Below, piece by piece: positions 34,170-40,288 of a stretch of 40,288 nucleotides of DNA. Position 1 is the stretch's first letter. Each line of letters opens with the position of its first letter. Position numbers and translations under genes: made by a program. This stretch comes from GCA-002731945 sp913047775 (lineage in GTDB: Bacteria; Pseudomonadota; Alphaproteobacteria; MED-G09), in assembly GCA_913047775.1 (NCBI GenBank), contig CAJWUE010000004.1, positions 1-40,288 on the forward strand, in the 5' to 3' direction. The notes beneath the pieces are model-generated. The model searched no databases. It was not told where the DNA came from and saw only the letters and a list, made by a program, of their open reading frames with translations.

Positions 34170-35366
34170 CTATAAACCCAAAACCATCTTAGCAATTATA
34201 TTTCTTTGAATCTCATTAGATCCACCATAAATCGATGTTTTTCTTGTATTAAAATAATTCTGTGCTGCTCCTTGGCTATAATCTGGCCCAATAGCAAAAT
34301 AATTCGTTCCTTCTCTCTCATAAGCGGGAGCAAGGTAAGGAGATGCATAACTACCAACAGCTTCGATTGTCAACTCGGTGATTCTTTGTTGAATTTCAGT
34401 GCCTTTAATTTTCAAAATAGAAGACTCCGCTCCAGGCCCCTCCCCTTTGCTTTCTTTTGCTAAAGTTCTTAATTCAGTATATTCAAGAGCAGTTAAATCA
34501 ATCTCCAGATCCGATATCTTTCTTTTAAAATCATTATCATTGATTAAAGGATCGCCATCTAAATATTCCGATTTGGCTATATCTTTTAATCTTTCTATTG
34601 CCTTCTTGGATCTAGCAACCCCAGCTATTCCGGTCCTCTCATTTCCAAGAAGATATTTTGCTATGGTCCATCCCATATTTTCTTCTCCAACAAGATTTTT
34701 TACGGGAACCTTAACGTCTTCTAGGAAGACCTCGTTAACTTCGTGAGCCCCATCCATAGTAATAATAGGCTTCACGTCTATCCCCTCTGAGTTCATATCT
34801 ATAAGCAAAAAAGATATTCCTTCTTGGGGCTTTCCATCAGATTTGGTTCTTACTAGACAAAACATCCAATCGGAAAATTGTGCCAAAGTGGTCCATATTT
34901 TATGACCATTGACTAAATAATAATCTCCCTGCTTCTCAGCTTTTGTTCTCAAACTAGCCAAATCAGAACCGGCACCAGGTTCAGAGTAACCTTGACACCA
35001 CCAGTGATTTCCTGAAAGAATTCCCTTTAAAACCCAGTCCTTTTGCTCATCAGTTCCAAATTCAACTATAACCGGTCCAAGCATGGTTAAACCAAAGGGA
35101 ATTAATGGCGTAGTCCCTGCATTCGCGCACTCTTGGTCCCAAATATATCTTTGAGTGATAGTCCAATCGGTTCCACCATGTTCAACAGGCCAATGGGGCG
35201 CTATCCATCCTTTTTTATAAAGAGATTTATGCCAAGTTAGGATACCATCTCTAGTGAGATCAGTCCTTTTCTCAATATCCTTCATTTTGTCGGGAAAATT
35301 ACTTTTGATAAATTCTCTAACTTCTAACCTGAAATCTTCGTCAACTTTCGTAAATTCTAAATCCAT
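34170..35366 (-). CDS. Acyl-CoA dehydrogenase, large (PimC-like) subunit, copy 1
   Basis: First gene of the four-gene operon, 398 residues. The core matches its paralogue at 30994-32205: WIAPHWPVEHGG, WWCQGYSEPGAGSDLASL, NGHKIWTT, PQEGISFLLIDM and the C-terminal SNEIQRNIIAK. Gly381 replaces the short-chain-type catalytic Glu; Glu243-Arg244 may supply the base. AGGAAA lies about 12 bases before the ATG. Sequence gives no chain-length or ring preference. Confidence 0.87.
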   Translation of the reverse strand: MDLEFTKVDEDFRLEVREFIKSNFPDKMKDIEKRTDLTRDGILTWHKSLYKKGWIAPHWPVEHGGTDWTITQRYIWDQECANAGTTPLIPFGLTMLGPVIVEFGTDEQKDWVLKGILSGNHWWCQGYSEPGAGSDLASLRTKAEKQGDYYLVNGHKIWTTLAQFSDWMFCLVRTKSDGKPQEGISFLLIDMNSEGIDVKPIITMDGAHEVNEVFLEDVKVPVKNLVGEENMGWTIAKYLLGNERTGIAGVARSKKAIERLKDIAKSEYLDGDPLINDNDFKRKISDLEIDLTALEYTELRTLAKESKGEGPGAESSILKIKGTEIQQRITELTIEAVGSYASPYLAPAYEREGTNYFAIGPDYSQGAAQNYFNTRKTSIYGGSNEIQRNIIAKMVLGL

Positions 35367-35402
35367 TTATTACAATTTCCTTTAGTTACCCATAACTTAT
35401 AC

Positions 35403-35408
35403 ATTATA
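35403..35408 (-). promoter_or_regulatory. Candidate promoter of the acyl-CoA dehydrogenase operon
   Basis: On the minus strand these bases read TATAAT; a TTAAGA hexamer lies 18 bases upstream as a possible -35. The transcript would have a leader of about 30 bases including an AGGAAA. The 241-base gap to the divergent Rieske gene is otherwise AT-rich with no clear operator. Confidence 0.4.
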
Positions 35409-35607
35409 ATTCTAACAGGATCTTATTCTTAACAGAGGTAAGCGTTTAATTACAATAACTTTTTCAGCTTAAAATGGTATTTACAAAAAAACTTAAACCG
35501 AATAAAAAATCTATAAAAAAGTTAGAAAAAAATAGCACATATTAAATATATTGATTAATACTTATTAAATATTTTAATTAATGCTTAGATAAATAGAGTT
35601 AACAATT

Positions 35608-36780
35608 ATGGATAGAAAAGAAGAGTACAATATTATTGCAGAGAAAGTTGTCGGTCATTTCCAAAACAATACTACTGACCAGACCAAAGCCATTTTGACT
35701 ATCCCGACGTCCGATTACACGGATAAAGATAGATGGAAAAAAGAAATTGACGAGATTTTTTTAAAACTACCTCTAATGTTGTCTTTAGCTATAGAAATAC
35801 CTAATCCTGGGGATTACAAAGCTTTAGAAATAGTTGGCATTCCAGTTTTGATTACCAGAGACAATGAATCAAAGGTTCACGCCTTTAGAAATGTCTGCTC
35901 CCACAGAGGCGCTTTATTAACAAAAGAAGAAATAGGGAATAAAAATAACTTTACATGCCCGTACCATGGTTGGACCTATTCCAATAAAGGGGATCTGATA
36001 GGAATTACGGATAATGAAAAATTTGGCAATTTAGATAAATCCTGTAGAGGTCTCCAGGAACTTCCCTGTCAAGAATTAGGAGGAATGATTTTCGTAGTTT
36101 TAACTCCAAATCTAGATTTAAACCTAGATGAATTTCTAAGCGGAATGAAATCTGAAATTGAACATTTTGATTTTAATAACTGGTATTACCATGGTTTCAA
36201 AGTTATTCATGGGGCAAATTGGAAGGTAGCTTACGATGGTTACTTGGAAGGTTATCATTTTTCTACTGCACACAAAGATACCATTTTAGATATGACTATG
36301 CAGGACATTATGGAATTTTCAGCTTTTGGGCCACACTTAAGGATCGCTTTCGCTTCGACTAATATAGGAGAACTTCTTGATTTACCAAAAAAAGAATGGT
36401 GGACACGAGAAGGTCAAGGAGTAGATTTTGTTCGTACTCTATTTCCAAATGTGTCAATGGCTCTAGGATTAGGAATTGGTCAAATCGCTCAAATATTTCC
36501 TGGAAAAACCCCTGAAACAAATACTACAGTTTTACACTACCTTGCTCCAGAGGCGCCAAAAAATAAGGAAGAAACTACTGAATTAGATAATTATATGAAT
36601 TTTTTAAGGGATGTAGTTAACGATGAAGATTATGCTTTGGGTCTAGAGATACAAAAAGGCTTAGATTCACATTCTAAGAAAGAGGTTATTTTTGGAAAAA
36701 ACGAGAGAGGCAACCAGTTTTTTCACAAATATGTTGACTACCTTATTGATGAAAAAATCAAGAAACCCCCAGTTTTGTAG
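35608..36780 (+). CDS. Rieske non-heme iron oxygenase, alpha subunit
   Basis: A 390-residue aromatic-ring-hydroxylating-type oxygenase. The Rieske [2Fe-2S] ligands are Cys97-x-His99 and Cys117-xx-His120 (CSH ... CPYHGW). The mononuclear iron site is His217 and His222 in YLEGYHFSTAH, with Asp341 the probable third ligand, and Glu214 the probable bridge to the neighbouring Rieske centre. No ferredoxin, reductase or beta subunit is near, so electrons must come from elsewhere. Substrate cannot be assigned. A 235-base gap follows. No clear Shine-Dalgarno site. Confidence 0.88.
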   Translation: MDRKEEYNIIAEKVVGHFQNNTTDQTKAILTIPTSDYTDKDRWKKEIDEIFLKLPLMLSLAIEIPNPGDYKALEIVGIPVLITRDNESKVHAFRNVCSHRGALLTKEEIGNKNNFTCPYHGWTYSNKGDLIGITDNEKFGNLDKSCRGLQELPCQELGGMIFVVLTPNLDLNLDEFLSGMKSEIEHFDFNNWYYHGFKVIHGANWKVAYDGYLEGYHFSTAHKDTILDMTMQDIMEFSAFGPHLRIAFASTNIGELLDLPKKEWWTREGQGVDFVRTLFPNVSMALGLGIGQIAQIFPGKTPETNTTVLHYLAPEAPKNKEETTELDNYMNFLRDVVNDEDYALGLEIQKGLDSHSKKEVIFGKNERGNQFFHKYVDYLIDEKIKKPPVL

Positions 36781-36807
36781 CCTTTTTAAGTCTTTTTTAG
36801 AAAACTC

Positions 36808-36843
36808 TTGTCGAAATATTGAAAGGGTTATTCCCGATGACAA
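36808..36843. repeat. Imperfect inverted repeat upstream of the MFS gene
   Basis: Outer arms TTGTC (36808-36812) and GACAA (36839-36843) surround inner arms GGG/CCC (36825-36827, 36833-36835) with a TTATT loop. The arms are short and the spacing is uneven, and no T-run follows, so it could be an operator or chance. The rest of the 36781-37015 gap shows T-rich stretches but no gene. Confidence 0.2.
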
Positions 36844-37015
36844 ATAACCAAAAAATATTTTTCTTACATCAAAAGAAAATCTTTTAAAAATCTAATGTCA
36901 AAAGGGGTTTTTCAAGCTCTTTTTTTTTTCAATTTAAATAGATTTATTGCTAGTCTTAATTCAAATTCAATTATATTCTTCTAGCTCTTAAAAATAACAA
37001 GATCATTAGATTCAA

Positions 37016-38284
37016 ATGCTAGTAGAAAATGAAAACACCAGGTTTGTAAGAAACTACGCCCTAGGAACTTTGGTTTTAGTTTATACATTTAATTTCATTG
37101 ATAGACAGATCTTATCAATATTACTTGAAGCTATAAAACTAGATCTGAAGTTATCTGATACTCAACTCGGTTTCCTTACGGGTTTTGCTTTTGCAGTATT
37201 CTATGCAACTCTGGGAATACCAATAGCTAAATATGCTGACAAAGGAAATCGTCGCAACGTAATATCCTTAGCAGTTGCTATCTGGAGTTTAATGACAGCG
37301 TTCTCCGGTTTAGCGCTAAATTTCTTTCACCTCTTAGCCGCAAGAATTGGAGTAGGGATTGGTGAAGCGGGATGTAGCCCTCCTGCCCATTCAATGATAG
37401 CTGATTATTTTCCAGCTGAGAAAAGGGCTACGGCTTTAGGTGTTTATTCATTAGGAATCCCGTTTGGAATTATGTTTGGTTTGTTTGCCGGGGGTTGGAT
37501 TAACGAATTTTTCGGCTGGCGTTTAGCATTCTTTGTGGTTGGAGTCCCAGGTCTTTTAATAGCTTTATTATTTAGATTTACAGTAAAAGAACCTATAAGA
37601 GGTGCCGCTGAAGGACGTGTTGTTTCAGACGACCAACCCACTGTGTTAGAAACTATTAGATATCTTTTGAAGAAAAAATCTTTTCTGCATCTGGCTTTTG
37701 GTGCATCTTTAGCTGCATTTGTTGGTTACGGATTAATAAGCTGGTTTCCTTCTTTTCTTCAAAGATCCTATGGCATGCAGACCGGAGAAATTGGTACTTA
37801 TCTGGGGTTAGTTCTTGGTATTCCTGGAGGTATCGGAATTTTTTTTGGTGGTTACGTGGCAGATTATTTTGGAGCTAAAGACCCACGATGGTACTTGTGG
37901 ACTGTAGCTATTGCCATGCTAATAACAGCACCTTTATATGTTTCGGTTTACCTTGGTTCCACTGCTTACATGGCGTTCTTCTGGTTAATTTTCGCAGTTG
38001 GGATAGGAAATTTTTATCAAGCTACTAGCTTTAGTCAAACACAAGGTATTGTAGAGATTCGCATGCGATCAGTTGCTGCCGCAATATTGTTGTTTATTAT
38101 AAATATCATTGGTCTTGGACTGGGCCCTCAAGTAGTAGGAATTTTGAGTGACTACCTCAGGCCAACCTATGGAAATGAATCATTAAGATACAGCCTATTA
38201 ATACTATCCACTTTGAAAATATGGTCGGCCTATCATTATTATTTGGCTGGGAAACATTTAAAAAAAGATCTTGCTACCGATTAA
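37016..38284 (+). CDS. MFS transporter, spinster-like
   Basis: A 422-residue integral membrane protein with about 12 hydrophobic helices. It shows the MFS loop 2-3 motif as YADKGNRRN (about residues 73-81) and, after helix 4, GEAGCSPPAHSMIADYFP typical of the spinster-like branch seen in many proteobacteria. The direction and substrate are unknown; its position beside the Rieske and acyl-CoA genes suggests an organic acid or aromatic compound. No Shine-Dalgarno site is seen. Its stop is three bases from the convergent DUF1295 gene. Confidence 0.87.
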   Translation: MLVENENTRFVRNYALGTLVLVYTFNFIDRQILSILLEAIKLDLKLSDTQLGFLTGFAFAVFYATLGIPIAKYADKGNRRNVISLAVAIWSLMTAFSGLALNFFHLLAARIGVGIGEAGCSPPAHSMIADYFPAEKRATALGVYSLGIPFGIMFGLFAGGWINEFFGWRLAFFVVGVPGLLIALLFRFTVKEPIRGAAEGRVVSDDQPTVLETIRYLLKKKSFLHLAFGASLAAFVGYGLISWFPSFLQRSYGMQTGEIGTYLGLVLGIPGGIGIFFGGYVADYFGAKDPRWYLWTVAIAMLITAPLYVSVYLGSTAYMAFFWLIFAVGIGNFYQATSFSQTQGIVEIRMRSVAAAILLFIINIIGLGLGPQVVGILSDYLRPTYGNESLRYSLLILSTLKIWSAYHYYLAGKHLKKDLATD

Positions 38285-38287
38285 TAT

Positions 38288-39154
38288 CTAGGAATTTTTT
38301 GGTTTTCTTAAAACTAGTAAAGGGGTATTTTTTTTATAACTTAGGTACTTTGGGTTATCACCCCACTTTTTATTGGCTGCTCTTTCAAGCATGGGAAGTC
38401 CGCTGACTCTTGTTAATAAAAGATAAACAAATAATGGTGAAATTAGAGTTATATACCGCAATCCTTCCAGAGTGGGTAAGGCTATTATAGCAATGCCAAA
38501 CCATAATAATATTTCTCCAAAATAATTTGGATGTCTTGACCATGCCCACAATCCATGAACGATAAATTTGTCTAAGTTTTCAGGATTCTTCCTAAAAGTT
38601 CTCTTTTGGTGATCGGAAATTACCTCTAACAAAAAACCTGATATCCAAAAAATGAACCCAACAATTATACTTAGATATTCTAAGGGACCTAAATCGTGCA
38701 AACCGAAGTTCTCTGAACTTATCATTGCATTTAGGCCGGCAGCGTAAGTTAAGAAAACCCATAAACCCGATATTGACCATGTCATAAGAAACCATAAAAA
38801 ATCCTTTTTCATTTCCGTGAATCTACTGTCTTTGCCTACTTCTTTGACTCTTGTAAAGAGAAAGGATCCTAGTCGAAGTGACCAAGTTATAACCATAATT
38901 CCAATAATTACGGAGTAAATATTCCTAAAAAAATACAAAGCTATTAACGAAAGACTTATGAAAGTAAGGCTCCCTATTGCGTCAAAATAATGCTCGGTTT
39001 GGAAAATATATGCGTGAAAAAAAAATACCCAATGTACGAGAAAAATATACAATGCCGGTAAAACGAGATTGTAACCTTCTCCTCCTATTAGAGCTATTGA
39101 TAGGGCGAGAAAAATACTTAAGAAGATACCTGTAATTGTTCTTTTCTTGGACAA
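38288..39154 (-). CDS. DUF1295 membrane protein (steroid-5-alpha-reductase/ICMT-like fold)
   Basis: A roughly 288-residue protein with about seven to eight membrane helices. The C-terminal block GLWAWSRHPNYFGEILLWFG is the hallmark shared by DUF1295 proteins, steroid 5-alpha reductases and isoprenylcysteine methyltransferases; it binds a nucleotide cofactor or SAM in those. I start at TTG 39154, which has GGAGG six bases upstream; starting at TTG 39166 would make that ribosome-binding site coding. The reaction is unknown. Confidence 0.8.
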   Translation of the reverse strand: MSKKRTITGIFLSIFLALSIALIGGEGYNLVLPALYIFLVHWVFFFHAYIFQTEHYFDAIGSLTFISLSLIALYFFRNIYSVIIGIMVITWSLRLGSFLFTRVKEVGKDSRFTEMKKDFLWFLMTWSISGLWVFLTYAAGLNAMISSENFGLHDLGPLEYLSIIVGFIFWISGFLLEVISDHQKRTFRKNPENLDKFIVHGLWAWSRHPNYFGEILLWFGIAIIALPTLEGLRYITLISPLFVYLLLTRVSGLPMLERAANKKWGDNPKYLSYKKNTPLLVLRKPKNS

Positions 39155-39177
39155 ATTTTCCTCCAAAAATTAATAGT

Positions 39178-40098
39178 TTATTCTTTGAGAAATAAAAGCA
39201 ATTCATTCATAACTTCGCTATAGGACTCCTTGTCCCATCGATAAAATTGGTGACCTTTACCTTCCCATGTTAACAATTTGATCTCATTGCCTTTTTCTTT
39301 CATATGCTTTGTAAATTCTTCTATAATGGGCAAAGGAATAGTCCTATCATTTTTTCCATGGAAAATAATTGATGGTGGAAGATTTTCTTTAATCCAATTT
39401 GATGGTGATAACTCAACAGATTTACCATCAAAAAGTTTTTTTAGGTAGAGCCAGAATTTTTTTCTTCTTTCTCCCATATTTTCGGGAAGCTCATATCCAT
39501 TATCAAAGAAAGTAGTATTTATCGCAGGATTAAAAAACACCAATGCATGAATGTTGTCCACTGTGGAGCCATTGTCATCAGGAATCATTGCTAACGAAGC
39601 AGCCAAATGTCCTCCTGATGAACCTCCTCCGACTATAATTTTTTCTTTATTGATATTTAGCTTATCGGAATTTTCAGATAGCCATCTAAAAACAGCTCTG
39701 GCATCTAACATGGAATCTTTTACTTTTGAATTGTGTTTTAAAGATAGCCTATAATCTGCACTAAAACATGTTATCCCACTATCGGATAAATCCTTGCAAA
39801 TTTTAAATAAGGAATAAGATGAACCAAATGCCCAACCTCCACCATGAAAAAGGAGTAATGATGTATCAGTCTTAGGTTTTTCAGGAACAAAAACGTGCAC
39901 TTTTAGCTTAAGTCCTTCATGCTTTTTGTAAATGTAACTGTAATCGGGTTTAGTTAAATAATATAAAGATCCATAGAACACCTTATCAAAAAAATGTCCG
40001 ATAAAAGGCATATTCTTGGGTTTTGTTATGAATAAATAGGAAAATGAAAGAAAAATAATCGATGCAAATATAATAAAGAACGTCATAAATTTTTTCAT
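39178..40098 (-). CDS. Alpha/beta hydrolase of the HSL/esterase type with N-terminal membrane anchor
   Basis: A 306-residue hydrolase. Residues 5-24 are a hydrophobic anchor or signal. The oxyanion-hole motif HGGGW is at residues 85-89, the nucleophile elbow GGSSGG puts Ser at 160, and Asp in KNDRTIPL and His in GKGHQFYRW complete the triad. HGGG-type enzymes cleave short acyl esters. It lies 29 bases downstream of a nitronate monooxygenase gene and 23 bases upstream of DUF1295, probably co-transcribed. No Shine-Dalgarno site is visible. Confidence 0.85.
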   Translation of the reverse strand: MKKFMTFFIIFASIIFLSFSYLFITKPKNMPFIGHFFDKVFYGSLYYLTKPDYSYIYKKHEGLKLKVHVFVPEKPKTDTSLLLFHGGGWAFGSSYSLFKICKDLSDSGITCFSADYRLSLKHNSKVKDSMLDARAVFRWLSENSDKLNINKEKIIVGGGSSGGHLAASLAMIPDDNGSTVDNIHALVFFNPAINTTFFDNGYELPENMGERRKKFWLYLKKLFDGKSVELSPSNWIKENLPPSIIFHGKNDRTIPLPIIEEFTKHMKEKGNEIKLLTWEGKGHQFYRWDKESYSEVMNELLLFLKE

Positions 40099-40127
40099 TC
40101 GAACAACTAATTCAGAAAATTAAAGAA

Positions 40128-40288
40128 TTATTCAAGATAACCTGAAAGCCTTTCATAAGCCTTTATAAAATCCTCTTTAAATTTTTGAACAACAGCACCT
40201 GCCGACATTGATTGGTTCATCAGACCGACGCCTTGACCAACAAAATATGTAGCAAGTTGTTTTGCCCCCTCATGACCGCTTGGGGATA
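40128..40288 (-). CDS. Nitronate monooxygenase C-terminus, truncated by window edge
   Basis: The last 52 codons are visible on the minus strand, ending in TAA at 40128-40130. They contain GQGVGLMNQSMSAG, which closely resembles the C-terminal FMN/phosphate region of nitronate monooxygenase (2-nitropropane dioxygenase family) proteins. The start and catalytic His lie beyond the window. Family enzymes use FMN to oxidise alkyl nitronates, but many members have unknown substrates. Confidence 0.75.
   Translation of the reverse strand, partial: SPSGHEGAKQLATYFVGQGVGLMNQSMSAGAVVQKFKEDFIKAYERLSGYLE

Noticed and set aside
35367..35607. RNA gene or operator in the dehydrogenase/Rieske gap
   Set aside because: AT-rich, no tRNA-like cloverleaf, and no inverted repeat longer than a few bases apart from a weak CTTA/TAAG pair.
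36808..36843. Inverted repeat as an intrinsic terminator after the Rieske gene
   Set aside because: Arms are only 5 and 3 bases with uneven spacing and no T-run follows directly; it is kept only as a low-confidence repeat.
36890..36935. AAAAGGGGTTTTT followed by a ten-T run as a terminator
   Set aside because: The only possible stem is four A-T pairs and it is not adjacent to the T-run.
1..40288. CRISPR array, prophage, insertion sequence or integrated element
   Set aside because: No spaced direct repeats, transposase, integrase or phage-type genes were seen, and gene order is largely the normal alphaproteobacterial one.

Overview
The window looks like a piece of a streamlined, AT-rich marine alphaproteobacterial chromosome. 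By eye, G+C is about one third. Coding density is very high, nearly all genes keep their reading frames, and no tRNA, rRNA, insertion sequence, phage gene or CRISPR array is visible. The alphaproteobacterial call rests on gene order: pepA/lptF-lptG-lptD-surA-pdxA-rsmA/gmk, fabD-fabG-acpP-(fabF), rpsF-rpsR-rplI-dnaB-mlaE-mlaF-cvpA-purF, der-bamB-yfgM and xseA-DUF2093. The base composition resembles SAR11, HIMB59, AEGEAN-169 or PS1-type lineages. The acyl-CoA dehydrogenase, Rieske and kinase content argues against a minimal SAR11. The exact clade is inference.

Layout. 1-1512: end of purM, then purN. 1502-3855 (minus): pepA-holC-ndk. 3935-11587 (plus): an envelope-biogenesis run, lptF-lptG-lptD-surA, continuing into pdxA and rsmA. 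11582-14554 (minus): fabD-fabG-acpP, a broken fabF remnant, then gmk. 14683-15960: ribosomal proteins S6, S18 and L9. 16078-21209: dnaB, the MlaE/MlaF lipid transporter core, cvpA and purF. 21224-24584 (minus): yfgM-like, bamB-like, der. 24641-25522: a LpxL-family acyltransferase. 25525-27088 (minus): xseA and a DUF2093 protein. 27155-29525: purD and an ACAD10-type kinase. 29528-30937 (minus): a TerB/J-domain protein and rpiA. 30994-35366 (minus): a four-gene acyl-CoA operon with three dehydrogenases and one crotonase. 35608-40288: an accessory catabolic end with a Rieske oxygenase, MFS transporter, DUF1295 membrane protein, alpha/beta hydrolase and the C-terminus of a nitronate monooxygenase.

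How the genes work together. LptF/G/D, SurA, a BamB-like lipoprotein, the YfgM-like protein, the LpxL-like acyltransferase and MlaE/F all serve outer-membrane assembly and lipid asymmetry. PurM, PurN, PurF, PurD, Ndk and Gmk are nucleotide biosynthesis. FabD/FabG/AcpP belong to type II fatty acid synthesis. The right third is lipid or organic-acid catabolism, with substrates that cannot be read from sequence.

Main points of interest: (1) the only gap over 300 bases (12227-12538) holds a truncated, frameshifted fabF C-terminus between acpP and gmk; (2) a perfectly palindromic extended -10 element (24626-24635) between divergent genes, which would start the plus-strand transcript at or next to an ATG; (3) several transcription-unit-leading genes without a Shine-Dalgarno site and close behind a -10 box; (4) an ACAD10-type kinase plus an unusual dehydrogenase trio; (5) convergent genes that touch or overlap with no visible terminators.
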